Source: Variovorax sp. CF313
GTDB lineage: Bacteria > Pseudomonadota > Gammaproteobacteria > Burkholderiales > Burkholderiaceae_C
Assembly (NCBI RefSeq): GCF_000282635.1
Contig: NZ_AKIW01000006.1
Coordinates: 1-42,862, forward strand
Length of the DNA: 42,862 nucleotides
Direction of reading: 5' to 3'
Of the stretch, positions 26,283-34,921 are shown piece after piece (position 1 is the first letter of the stretch; each line of letters starts with the position of its first letter). Made by a program: the position numbers and the translations under genes. A model generated the notes under the pieces. The model was not told the origin of the DNA. It saw nothing but the letters and a program-made list of their open reading frames with translations, and ran no database searches.

Positions 26283-26777
26283 TCAGCGCTCGTGGGGAAA
26301 AAGCCGTTCGATCGGACAGTGCGTCTTGATGAACGGCGACTTGATGACGATGTAGCTGAAGTACTTCGCGATGCCGATGTTGCGTTCGAGCAGCCCCTCG
26401 ATCACTTCCTGGTAGTGATTCACGCCGCGCGTGAGGAAGCGCAGAAGGTAGTCGTAGCCGCCGCTGACGAGGTGACATTCGAGCACCTCGTCGACCTCGC
26501 GGATCGCGGCCTCGAAGCGCACGAAGTCCTCGCGGTGGTGGTCCGACAGCGTGACCTCGGTGAACACGGTCAGCGTGTCGCCGAGCTTTTCGAGCCGCAG
26601 GTGCGCGCCGTAGCCCGCGATGTAGCCAGCCTGCTCCAGCCGCTTCACGCGGATCAGGCAGGGACTGGGCGACAACCCGACCGCATCGGCCAGGTCGACG
26701 TTGGTCATGCGCCCGTTCTTCTGCAGCTGGGCCAGGATGCGCAGGTCGAGTCGGTCGATCTTGAAAGCTTCTGACAT
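26283..26777 (-). CDS. Lrp/AsnC-family transcriptional regulator
   Basis: 164-aa regulator. The N-terminal helix-turn-helix is typical (DLRILAQLQKNGRMTNVDLA, then VGLSPSPCLIRVKRLEQAGY), followed by an AsnC/RAM domain (about 70-150) for amino-acid binding and oligomerisation, with VDEVLECHLVSGGYDYLLRF. Same strand as, and between, the aminotransferase (76 nt upstream) and the [2Fe-2S] subunit (19 nt downstream). It is probably a local regulator responding to an amino acid of this pathway; the target is inference from location. Confidence 0.92.
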   Translation of the reverse strand: MSEAFKIDRLDLRILAQLQKNGRMTNVDLADAVGLSPSPCLIRVKRLEQAGYIAGYGAHLRLEKLGDTLTVFTEVTLSDHHREDFVRFEAAIREVDEVLECHLVSGGYDYLLRFLTRGVNHYQEVIEGLLERNIGIAKYFSYIVIKSPFIKTHCPIERLFPHER

Positions 26778-26853
26778 GGCGGTGCCTGGAGAGAAGGAAA
26801 GTCCGATTCTGCGTCGCCGCCGGGTCTTGCGGGGCCTATGTGTACCGGCTTGT

Positions 26854-28257
26854 TCAGGCCGCCAGCGCGGCGCGGACGTCAGGCGCGTCGAGCACTTCGT
26901 CGAGCGTCTTCCTCAGCCGCGCGAACAGTTGCGCGAACTCATCCTCGGTGAACGTAAGCGCGGGCGCGAAGCCGAGGACGTGGTCGCCGAAGGCGCGGAA
27001 CACCAGGCCATTGCGGTAGGCGGCGGCGAAGATGCGCTCCGGCAGTCCGAGCGATGCGTCGAAGCCGCGCTTGCTCGCCTTGTCGCTCACCAGTTCCAGC
27101 GCGCCCAGCAGGCCGCGGTGGCGGGCGTCGCCCACCAGCGGATGCGCACGCAGCGCGTCGAGCCCGGCCGCAAAGTGCGCCGCACCACGCTGGCCGTTGG
27201 CGAGCACGCCGCCCTCTTCGTAGAGCCGCAGCACCTCGAGCGCGACCGCGGCGCTGACCGGGTGCGCCGAATAGGTCGCGCCGTGCCCGACCAGGGCGCC
27301 TTCGGGCACGCCATCGGCGATGCCGGCATAGACCTTCTCCGACATCATCGTGGCGCCCATCGGCACGTAGCCGGCGGTCAGGCCCTTGGCCATGGTCATG
27401 AGGTCGGGCTCCACGCCTTCGGCCTCGCACGCGAACATCGGGCCGGTGCGGCCGAAGCCGGTGATGACCTCGTCCACCACGAAGAGGATGTCGAGCTCGC
27501 GCGCCGCCTCGCGCATGGCCTTGAGCCAGCCCTTGGGCGGCACGATGACGCCGCCCGAGCCCTGGATCGGCTCGCAGAAGAATGCGGCCACGTTGTCCGC
27601 GCCCAGCTCGGCCACCTTGGCGCGCAGGGCCGCGACCGATGCGGCGATCAATGACTGCGCGTCGGCCCCGTCCGGCTGGCGGTACGGATTCGGCGAAGGA
27701 ATGTAGTGCTGCGTGGGCAGCGGCAGGTCGAAGCCGCGGTGGAAGGCCGGCAGCGCGGTCAGGCCCGCGCCGGTGGACGACGAGCCGTGGTAGCCGCGCT
27801 CCAGCGCGATGAAGTGCTTCTTCGACGGCCGGCCGGTCGCGTTGTAGTACTGCACGATGAAGCGCACGGCGGCATCGACCGCCTCGGAACCGCCCAGCGT
27901 GAGGTACACGCGGGTCAGCGATGCCGGCGTGATCTGCACCAGCTTTTCGGCAAGGCGGATGGCCGGCTCGCTGCTGAAGTGGAAGTAGCCGGTCGCGTAG
28001 GGCAGCCGGCGCATCTGCTCGGCCGCGGCCTGCACCACGCTCTCCTGCCCGTAGCCCACGTTCACGCACCACAGGCCGGCGAAGGCGTCGAGCAGTTCGT
28101 GGCCGTTGCTGTCGGTCAGCCAGGCGCCGCGGCCCGAGGCCAGCACGGTGGGGCCGCGCTGCTCATGCACGCGCCAGGGCGAGACGGGGTGGATCAGGTG
28201 CGCACGATCGATCGCGTCGAGCGCGGCTTGGTGAGGCAATGCGGAGGGATGCGTCAT
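26854..28257 (-). CDS. Class III aminotransferase (omega-amino acid type)
   Basis: 467-aa PLP-dependent aminotransferase of class III, the group with beta-alanine, putrescine and GABA aminotransferases. The PLP lysine is K291 (MTMAKGLTAGY), the cofactor aspartate D262 (VDEVITGFGRTG), and the ring-contacting glycine/serine segment is LGGSEAVDAAVRF. The C-terminal arginine-containing end is LPERIFAAAYRNGLVFRAFG. Start at 28257 matches the family N-terminus (HPVSPWRVHEQRGPTVLASG); the frame extends far upstream and is unlike protein there. First gene of the aminotransferase-lrp-dehydrogenase set; no strong ribosome site. Confidence 0.92.
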   Translation of the reverse strand: MTHPSALPHQAALDAIDRAHLIHPVSPWRVHEQRGPTVLASGRGAWLTDSNGHELLDAFAGLWCVNVGYGQESVVQAAAEQMRRLPYATGYFHFSSEPAIRLAEKLVQITPASLTRVYLTLGGSEAVDAAVRFIVQYYNATGRPSKKHFIALERGYHGSSSTGAGLTALPAFHRGFDLPLPTQHYIPSPNPYRQPDGADAQSLIAASVAALRAKVAELGADNVAAFFCEPIQGSGGVIVPPKGWLKAMREAARELDILFVVDEVITGFGRTGPMFACEAEGVEPDLMTMAKGLTAGYVPMGATMMSEKVYAGIADGVPEGALVGHGATYSAHPVSAAVALEVLRLYEEGGVLANGQRGAAHFAAGLDALRAHPLVGDARHRGLLGALELVSDKASKRGFDASLGLPERIFAAAYRNGLVFRAFGDHVLGFAPALTFTEDEFAQLFARLRKTLDEVLDAPDVRAALAA

Positions 28258-28421
28258 GGGCTGTGTCCGGAGGAAGCTGGTGGCGAAGGAGGCTTTCGAT
28301 GCCCTCAGCTTAGGATGCGCGACCCTCGGCTTGGTGCTGCTTTGAGGCCTCTGCACGAAGCACGCTGCCGTTGTGCGTGCCGCGACAGCAGATCGTGCGG
28401 CGTGCCTCCGGCAACTCGCGC

Positions 28422-29357
28422 TCAGTACCCCTTCTGGCGATCGACCAGCCCGATCATGGGCTCGCCCGCGGCGAAGCGCTGCACGTTGTCGAGCACCGCT
28501 TCGGCGGCACTGAGCGGCTGCGTCATGCTCGCGATGTGCGGCGTGAGCTGCACATGCGGATGGCGCCAGAAGGCATGCGCCGGCGGCAGCGGTTCGGGGT
28601 CGGTCACGTCGAGCACGGCTTCGCCGACCTGGCCACTGGCGAGCGCGGCCAGCAGGTCGGTGTCGACGAGTTGCGGGCCACGGCCCACATGCACCAGGCC
28701 GGCACCGGCAGGCAGCATCGAGAACAGCCGCGCGTCGAGGAAGCCGCGCGTCGAATCGGTCAGCGGCAGCAGGCACACGAGGATGTCGGTGCGCGCAAGA
28801 AAGGCCGGCAGCTCGTCGGCACCGGCATGGCATTGCACGCCGTCGACCGTGTGCCGCGAGCGGCTCCATCCCGCGCAATCAAAACCCATGCCGACGAGTT
28901 GCGCCAGCACGGCCTGCCCGAGCGAGCCGAGCCCGAGCACGCCGACGCGCCGTTCACCCGCGGGCCGTACCGGCAGCGGCTTCCACTGCCCTTCCTGCTG
29001 CTGGCGCCTGTATTGCGGCATGTCGCGATGCAGGCCGAGCACCGCATGCGTCACGTACTCGACCATGCCGCCCACGATGCCGGGCTCCACCATGCGCACC
29101 ACGGGCAGCGCGGGCGGCAGCGCGGCGAAGTCGAACTGGTCGACGCCCGCGCCCGAGGAGAACAGCACGTCGAGATTCGGAAAGCGCTCGGCCAGATCGT
29201 CCGGCGGCTCCCAGGCGGCAAGAAAGCGTACCTGCGCGGGATCGCCGATGTCGGGCCAGATGCGGAAGTCGATGTCGGGGGCGCGGCGGCGGAACACTTC
29301 GGCCCACAGGCGGCCTCGCACGGGATCGGATTTGTAGAGGAAGGTGGTGGTGGTCAT
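28422..29357 (-). CDS. GhrA-like glyoxylate/hydroxypyruvate reductase
   Basis: 311-aa D-isomer-specific 2-hydroxyacid dehydrogenase. NAD(P)-binding GVLGLGSLGQAV, then the catalytic Arg in VHVGRGPQLV, the catalytic Glu in DVTDPEPLPPAH and the catalytic His in LTPHIASMT. The short N-terminal domain and the FSSGAGVDQF segment fit the GhrA branch. It reduces glyoxylate or hydroxypyruvate in characterised homologues. Start at 29357 chosen over upstream frame extension. Same strand as, and 164 nt before, the aminotransferase, so it may form part of the same locus. Confidence 0.9.
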   Translation of the reverse strand: MTTTTFLYKSDPVRGRLWAEVFRRRAPDIDFRIWPDIGDPAQVRFLAAWEPPDDLAERFPNLDVLFSSGAGVDQFDFAALPPALPVVRMVEPGIVGGMVEYVTHAVLGLHRDMPQYRRQQQEGQWKPLPVRPAGERRVGVLGLGSLGQAVLAQLVGMGFDCAGWSRSRHTVDGVQCHAGADELPAFLARTDILVCLLPLTDSTRGFLDARLFSMLPAGAGLVHVGRGPQLVDTDLLAALASGQVGEAVLDVTDPEPLPPAHAFWRHPHVQLTPHIASMTQPLSAAEAVLDNVQRFAAGEPMIGLVDRQKGY

Positions 29358-29476
29358 GGGTTTTGTTTGTGGGTGCGTTTTCGGGCGCTGTATTCGGGGT
29401 GCGTGCACAGGCCGCCGGGGACATTCGCGGAGCAAGGTACCCCGTCGGCGTGATCGCCCCACCGAAAAGCAAGTCT

Positions 29477-30352
29477 TCACCCAACAGCCTGAGTAACAAC
29501 AGCAAAGAGCGAAGGCCCGCCAGCCGGCGTAACCAGCGGCACACCACGCACCATCGTCGTAGGCGCATCAACGCGCAGCAGCCCGATGCTCTCCAGGCAC
29601 TCGGCCAGCCCGCTGTCGAAGTCGATGTCGATGCGCGTGAAGTGCCCGGCGTTGACGCTGGCGAGATGGGCGATCAGCGCCTTCGCGCCGTCGAGGTCGG
29701 GCGCAACCACAGGCCCGATGACATGCCCGCGCCCGAAGCGGCGCAGCATCGCGAAGCCGCGCGCTTCGTTGTCGTGGTCGAGCACCACGCAGGCATCGGC
29801 GTTGGCCAGCAGGTCGGCGATCAGCGCATCGCGCGGCATGCCGCGCGCCGCAGCGTCGAGCGCCTGCAGGGTGGCCGCCTCGTTCAGGCCGGCGGGCCGC
29901 AGGCGCCAGCCCGGCTGCAGCGCAACCAGCGGCGCCGGCTGCGCGATGCCCTGGTGCTGCCTCAGTTCACCCGTTCGCACGAAGCCCAGCCGCTCGTACA
30001 GGCCGCGCCCTTCGGCGGTGGCATGCAGCAGCACCGTATGTTCCTCCAGGCCTTCGAGCATCGCGCTCATCAGCCTGTGCCCGATGCGCCGGCCCTGGCA
30101 GGCCGGCGTCACGATCACGAGGCCGATGCTGGCATGGCGCTCGCCCCAGTGCCAGCGCTGTGCGGTGGCGACGATCTCGCCGTCGCGCTCGGCCACGATG
30201 CCCTCGGCATGCGCGAACACCTGCGCCCAGTCGGCCAGCCGGTGCGGCCAGCGCAACTGGGCCGACAGCGCATGCGTGGAGGGCAAGTCGGCGGACGTCA
30301 TCGGTCGGAGCACCACGCCGTCGTCGGGTGCATTCGGGGTCTGATCGGGCAT
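29477..30352 (-). CDS. GNAT-family N-acetyltransferase
   Basis: 291-aa protein with an N-terminal GNAT domain: acetyl-CoA loop VTPACQGRRIGHRLMSAML (Q/R-x-x-G-x-G/A) and the closing segment AEGRGLYERLGFVRTGEL. The C-terminal half (from about 150, GWRLRPAGLNEAATLQALDA) looks like a second, degenerate acetyltransferase-like domain, with ARGFAMLRRFGRGHVIGPVV. Substrate unknown. ATG at 30352. Placed 119 nt before the GhrA-like gene, same strand. Confidence 0.87.
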   Translation of the reverse strand: MPDQTPNAPDDGVVLRPMTSADLPSTHALSAQLRWPHRLADWAQVFAHAEGIVAERDGEIVATAQRWHWGERHASIGLVIVTPACQGRRIGHRLMSAMLEGLEEHTVLLHATAEGRGLYERLGFVRTGELRQHQGIAQPAPLVALQPGWRLRPAGLNEAATLQALDAAARGMPRDALIADLLANADACVVLDHDNEARGFAMLRRFGRGHVIGPVVAPDLDGAKALIAHLASVNAGHFTRIDIDFDSGLAECLESIGLLRVDAPTTMVRGVPLVTPAGGPSLFAVVTQAVG

Positions 30353-30878
30353 TGAAGGGTCTCTGTAGCGAAGGGGATGTCCCTTGCATCTTGGACGACA
30401 TCAGCGCCCGATGCCAGACCGAAATCGCCTGCCGGCGCAACTCGCAAGCTTCGCCTGCCAAGGGCCCGGGGTTTGCAATTCGCTGCCGCCACGGGTTCGC
30501 TTACGCACACAAATGCCGCGCCGACCTGCCTAGCATCGTCCGTCCATTCTCCGGCGCCATCGTGGCCTCCTTCCATTCTTCCCATGCAAGTCGTCGACCC
30601 GCTCAAGATCCGCGTGCCTCCGGGGCAGTTCATCGGCGGACGCCTCGTCCCCGATGCCGGCCTGCGCTTCAAAAGCGTGCCGATCGACTTCGCCGCGACG
30701 CACCGAGGTGCATGGCCGCACGCGCCAGGGGCAGACCGCACGGCATGCCGCCGCACCCCCTCCAAACCGCAGCTTTCATGCGCCGGATGCCGTATTTCCC
30801 AATACCTGCGGCACGGCTGCGTGCTGCAATCACTTCGTCATGAGCTTGTCGCATTTGTCGTCCAAGGAACTTGAAACC
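30353..30878. other. 526-bp intergenic region before the PuuB-like operon
   Basis: No gene is supported with confidence between the GNAT start and the candidate leader ORF at 30879. A short frame from ATG 30584 opens with MQVVDPLKIRVPPGQFIGGR, which vaguely recalls the start of an aldehyde dehydrogenase (FIGGRLV), but the similarity ends after about 25 residues. It may be a broken remnant or chance. The region should contain divergent promoters for the GNAT gene and the plus-strand operon; I see no clear -35/-10 pairs. Confidence 0.4.
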
Positions 30879-30956
30879 ATGAGCCCCCGCCCCAGGCAAA
30901 TCGCCCTCGATCGCCGCGGCATGCCGGCTCGCTCCTGCGTGGGCCGGATGCCATGA
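30879..30956 (+). CDS. Candidate arginine-rich leader peptide
   Basis: 25-codon frame from ATG 30879 to TGA 30954-30956. It has a good ribosome site, AAGGAA at 30864-30869, 9 nt upstream. The last codons overlap the PuuB-like start in the ATGA form (start 30953). The peptide opens MSPRPRQIALDRRG and has six arginines and four prolines in 25 residues. The PuuB-like gene has no strong ribosome site of its own and an in-frame stop at 30872-30874, so coupling to this frame would explain its translation. An attenuator that senses arginine or polyamine supply is a possible role, but this is inference. Coding status is unproven. Confidence 0.4.
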   Translation: MSPRPRQIALDRRGMPARSCVGRMP

Positions 30957-32245
30957 AGCTCGACTCCTACTGGACCGATTCGGCCCCCGCGTTTCTGGCC
31001 GCGCCGCAGGAGCTGCCGGCGCAGGTCGATGTCGCGATCGTCGGCGGCGGCTTCACCGGCCTTTCGGCCGCACTGGCAATGGCCAGGCGCGGCGCCCGGG
31101 TCGCGGTGCTGGAAGCCGGCCCGCGCGTGGCGGCCGAAGCCTCGGGGCGCAACGGTGGGCATGTCAACAACGGCCTCGCGGTCGACTACGCCGATGTGGC
31201 GGCCAAGGTCGGCGTCGAGCGGGCGCGCGGCTGGTACAACGCCTACGACGACGCGGTCGACACCGTGGCGCGGCTGGTGCGCGACGAGGCCATCGACTGC
31301 GACTTCATGCGCCACGGCAAGCTCAAGCTCGCCACGCGCGCCAACCAGATGGCCGCGCTCGAACGCAGCGTGCAACGCCTGATCGACGACGGCGTGGACA
31401 ACGACGTCGAGATCCTCGACGCACCGCGCGTGCGCGCCGAGGTGCAGAGCGAGCGCTTCCACGGCGGCCTGCTCTACAAGCGCAGCGCCCAGATGCACAT
31501 GGGCCGCTTCGCGCACGGGCTGGCGGTGGCCGCGCAGCGCAACGGCGCCGCGATCCACACGGACACGGAAGTGCGCCGCATCGAACGCCTGGGCCAGGGC
31601 CATGCCCACCGGCTGCACACCGCGCGCGGCGTGGTCACTGCGCAGCAGGTGCTGCTGGCCACGGGCGCGACGCGCCATGGCGGCTACGGCAGCTTCGGCT
31701 GGCTGCGCCGGCGCATCGTGCCGATCGGCAGCTTCATCGTGGTCACCGAACCGCTCGGCGCGGAGCGCGCGCAGGCGCTGCTCGCGGCCCGGCGCACCTA
31801 CACGACCATCGCGAACATCCACCACTACTTCAGGCTCACGGCCGACCACCGGCTGGTGTTCGGCGGGCGCGCGCGCTTCGCGATTTCCAGCCCGCAGTCG
31901 GATGCCGCGAGCGGCGACATCCTGCGCGCGGGGCTGGCCGAGACCTTCCCGCAGCTCGGCGCGGTGCGGCTCGACTATTGCTGGGGCGGACTGGTCGACA
32001 TGACGCAGGACCGCCTGCCGCATGCCGGCGAGCGCAACGGCCTCTACTACGCGATGGGCTACAGCGGACACGGCACGCAGATGTCGGTCCACATGGGCGA
32101 ACGCATGGCCGCCGTGATGAACGGCGACGCGTCCGCCAACCCCTGGCGGGGCCGCGACTGGCCCGCCATTCCCGGCCACTTCGGCCCGCCGTGGTTCCTG
32201 CCGGCGGTGGGCTTTTATTACCGGCTCAAGGACAGGCTGGCCTGA
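30953..32245 (+). CDS. FAD-dependent amine oxidoreductase (PuuB-like)
   Basis: 430-aa FAD-dependent oxidoreductase of the gamma-glutamylputrescine oxidase (PuuB) group. Rossmann motif VDVAIVGGGFTGLSAALAMA at about residues 25-44, EASGRNGGHVNNGLAV typical of PuuB/OrdL, the segment VPIGSFIVVTEPLGAE, and a C-terminal FAD closure YYAMGYSGHGTQMSVHMGER. It would oxidise an amine to an aldehyde with release of ammonia or amine and H2O2 if it acts as an oxidase. First long gene of a seven-gene co-directional run up to 40193. The substrate is probably an amine-containing compound imported by the linked ABC transporter; which one is not evident. Confidence 0.88.
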   Translation: MKLDSYWTDSAPAFLAAPQELPAQVDVAIVGGGFTGLSAALAMARRGARVAVLEAGPRVAAEASGRNGGHVNNGLAVDYADVAAKVGVERARGWYNAYDDAVDTVARLVRDEAIDCDFMRHGKLKLATRANQMAALERSVQRLIDDGVDNDVEILDAPRVRAEVQSERFHGGLLYKRSAQMHMGRFAHGLAVAAQRNGAAIHTDTEVRRIERLGQGHAHRLHTARGVVTAQQVLLATGATRHGGYGSFGWLRRRIVPIGSFIVVTEPLGAERAQALLAARRTYTTIANIHHYFRLTADHRLVFGGRARFAISSPQSDAASGDILRAGLAETFPQLGAVRLDYCWGGLVDMTQDRLPHAGERNGLYYAMGYSGHGTQMSVHMGERMAAVMNGDASANPWRGRDWPAIPGHFGPPWFLPAVGFYYRLKDRLA

Positions 32246-32309
32246 GGGCCCGCAGTCCCGCAACACGCGTTCGTTTTTTTCCAACCCACGGCCCCAGGAG
32301 CACTTCATC

Positions 32310-33932
32310 ATGAGCGACAGCAGCAACAAGAGTTTCGACAGACTCGTCGGCCCCGGCGAAAGCCTGCGCATGATGGAGTCGCTCAAGCGCGGCGCCACGC
32401 GGCGCGACATCCTTTCGATGCTGATGGCCGGCGGCATGCAGGCCACGCTGGCCGGCGGCATCGCGGGCGCGGCGATGTCCGCCCATGCGCAGACGCCCAG
32501 GAAGGGCGGCCGCCTCCGGGTGGCCGGCGCCACCGCCGCGGCGACCGACACGCTCGATCCGGCCAAGCAGTCGAACCAGACCGACTACTCGCGCTGCAAC
32601 ATGGTCTACAACGGCCTCACCTCGCTCGACGGCAGCCTCGCGCCGCAGCCCGCGCTGGCCGAATCGTTCACCACCAAGGACGCGAAGACCTGGGTGTTCA
32701 CGCTGCGCAAGGGCGTGAACTTCCACGACGGCAAGGCGCTCGCGCCCGCCGACGTCGTGTTCTCGGTCATGCGCCACAAGGACCCCGCCACCGCCTCCAA
32801 GGCCAAGGTGCTCGCCGACCAGATCGAGAGCGTCAAGGCCAGCGGCCCGAACGAGGTGACGATGGTGCTCAGCGCGCCGAACGCCGACCTGCCGGTGATC
32901 CTGGGCACCTTCCACTTCCAGATCGTCAAGGAGGGCACCACCGACTTCAACGCAGGCATCGGCACCGGCCCGTACAAGCTCAAGGAATTCAAGCCCGGCG
33001 TGCGTTCGCTGATGGTGCGCAACGACGCCTACTGGAAACCCGGCAAGCCCTACCTCGACGAGATCGAGTTCGTGGGCATCGGCGACGAGAGCGCGCGCGT
33101 CAACGCGCTGCTGTCCGGCGGCATGGACCTCGTGGGCTCGGTCAATCCGCGCTCGGTGGAGCGCGTGAAGGGCACGCCCGGGTTCGGCATCTTCCTCACC
33201 CAGTCGGGCCAGTACTCCGACCTCATCATGCGCAAGGACACGGGCCCCGGCGCCAACCCCGACTTCGTGCTCGCGATGAAGTACATGTTCGACCGTGCGC
33301 AGATGAAGAAGACCATCGCGCTCGACTACGCCGTGCTCGGCAACGACCAGCCGATCGATCCGACCAACCGCTTCTACTTCGCGGGCCTGCCGCAGCGCCC
33401 GTTCGACCTCGACAAGGCCAAGTTCCATCTGCAGAAGTCCGGCGTCACCGGCAAGGTGCCGATGGTGGCTTCGCCGGCGGCACTCTACTCGGTGGAGATG
33501 GCGCTGATGCTGCAGCAGACCGCGCAGCGCGCGGGCCTGGAGATCGACATCAAGCGCATGCCGGCCGACGGCTACTGGTCGAACCACTGGCTCAACAGCC
33601 CGGTGGGCTTCGGCAACGTCAACCCGCGCCCGAGCGCCGACGTGCTGCTGACGCAGTTCTTCCAGTCGGGTGCGGCCTGGAACGAGTCGCGCTGGAAGAA
33701 CGAGAAGTTCGACCAGCTGCTGCTGGCCTCGCGCGCCGAGACCGACCTGGCCAAGCGCAAGCAGATGTACGCCGACATGCAGACCATGATTCACCAGGAC
33801 GCCGGCATCGGCATCCCGCTGTTCCTTGCGAGCATCGACGGCCACAGCTCCAAGCTCAAGGGGCTGTCGCCGATTCCGCTGGGCGGGCTGATGGGCTACA
33901 ACTTCGCCGAGAACGTGTGGCTGGAAGCCTGA
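32310..33932 (+). CDS. Peptide-type ABC transporter substrate-binding protein (DppA-like)
   Basis: 540-aa extracytoplasmic binding protein of family 5 (SBP_bac_5). The N-terminal region carries a Tat-like signal: RGATRRDILSMLMAGG followed by a hydrophobic AGGIAGAAMSAHAQ. It then has the family pattern GGRLRVAGATAAATDTLDPA, NMVYNGLTSLD, LAESFTTKDAKTWVFTLRKG, GTGPYKLKEFKPG and AVLGNDQPIDPTN. A start at 32310 has AGGAG 9 nt upstream. Co-directional with the permeases and the fused ATPase, so it is the receptor of this importer. Family 5 binds peptides, opines, glutathione, metals and similar; ligand unknown. Confidence 0.92.
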   Translation: MSDSSNKSFDRLVGPGESLRMMESLKRGATRRDILSMLMAGGMQATLAGGIAGAAMSAHAQTPRKGGRLRVAGATAAATDTLDPAKQSNQTDYSRCNMVYNGLTSLDGSLAPQPALAESFTTKDAKTWVFTLRKGVNFHDGKALAPADVVFSVMRHKDPATASKAKVLADQIESVKASGPNEVTMVLSAPNADLPVILGTFHFQIVKEGTTDFNAGIGTGPYKLKEFKPGVRSLMVRNDAYWKPGKPYLDEIEFVGIGDESARVNALLSGGMDLVGSVNPRSVERVKGTPGFGIFLTQSGQYSDLIMRKDTGPGANPDFVLAMKYMFDRAQMKKTIALDYAVLGNDQPIDPTNRFYFAGLPQRPFDLDKAKFHLQKSGVTGKVPMVASPAALYSVEMALMLQQTAQRAGLEIDIKRMPADGYWSNHWLNSPVGFGNVNPRPSADVLLTQFFQSGAAWNESRWKNEKFDQLLLASRAETDLAKRKQMYADMQTMIHQDAGIGIPLFLASIDGHSSKLKGLSPIPLGGLMGYNFAENVWLEA

Positions 33933-33954
33933 TCCGCGCGCCGGAACATTCTTC

Positions 33955-34911
33955 ATGAACCATGTGATCCTCAAGCTCCTCGTCCAGCGCATCGCGCTGG
34001 CGCTGCTGTCGCTCTTGGCGGTGTCGGTGATCGTGTTCTCGATCACCGCCGTGCTGCCGGGCGATGCAGCCCAGGAGCAGCTCGGCCAGGAAGCCACGCC
34101 CGAGGCGCTGGCCGCGCTGCGCACGCAGATGGGGCTGGACGTGCCGGCGCCGCAGCGCTATGCGCAATGGCTGCTCGGCATGGCCAGGGGCGACCTCGGC
34201 CGCTCGGCCACCACGCAGATGCCGGTGTCGGAGCTGGTGGCAAGCCGCCTTCCCAACTCGCTGCTGCTCGCGGCCGTGACGGCCCTGTTCTCGGTTCCGA
34301 TCGCGCTGGCGCTGGGCATCGCCTCGGCCGTGTGGCGCGGCTCCTGGTTCGACCGCGCGGCTTCCACGTCGGCGGTGGCGGTGGTGTCGGTGCCGGAGTT
34401 CCTGGTCGCGACGCTCGCGGTGCTGGTGTTCGCGGTCAAGCTGCGCTGGCTGCCGGCGCTCTCTTTCGTCAACGAGATCGAGTCGGTCGGACAGTTGCTG
34501 CGCGCCTTCGCGATGCCGGTGCTGGTGCTGTGCTGCGTGATCGTCGCGCAGATGATGCGCATGACGCGCGCCGCGGTGATCGACCAGCTCGAGGCGCCCT
34601 ACATCGAGATGGTGCGGCTCAAGGGCGCCTCGCCGATGCGCATGGTGCTGGCGCATGCGCTGCCCAACGCGGTCGGCCCGATCGCGAATGCGGTGGCGCT
34701 GAGCCTGTCGTACCTGCTGGGCGGCGTGATCATCGTCGAGACGATCTTCAACTATCCCGGCATCGCCAAGCTGATGGTCGACGGCGTCTCGCAGCGCGAC
34801 ATGCCGCTGGTGCAGACCTGCGCCATGATCTTCTGCGCCGGCTACCTGATCCTCGTGACGGCAGCCGACATCTGCGGCATCGTCGCCAACCCCCGACTGC
34901 GCCACCGCTGA
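33955..34911 (+). CDS. Peptide-type ABC transporter permease (DppB-like)
   Basis: 318-aa first permease. TM1 near residues 11-30, then VLPGDAAQEQLGQEATPEAL, the EAA-type coupling loop MVRLKGASPMRMVLAHALPN near 220-239 and an ending ICGIVANPRLRHR. Starts 22 nt after the binding protein stop and ends 10 nt before the second permease. A complete, normal-length family member. Orientation and spacing place it in the operon. Confidence 0.93.
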   Translation: MNHVILKLLVQRIALALLSLLAVSVIVFSITAVLPGDAAQEQLGQEATPEALAALRTQMGLDVPAPQRYAQWLLGMARGDLGRSATTQMPVSELVASRLPNSLLLAAVTALFSVPIALALGIASAVWRGSWFDRAASTSAVAVVSVPEFLVATLAVLVFAVKLRWLPALSFVNEIESVGQLLRAFAMPVLVLCCVIVAQMMRMTRAAVIDQLEAPYIEMVRLKGASPMRMVLAHALPNAVGPIANAVALSLSYLLGGVIIVETIFNYPGIAKLMVDGVSQRDMPLVQTCAMIFCAGYLILVTAADICGIVANPRLRHR

Positions 34912-34921
34912 GGCGAGCCCC

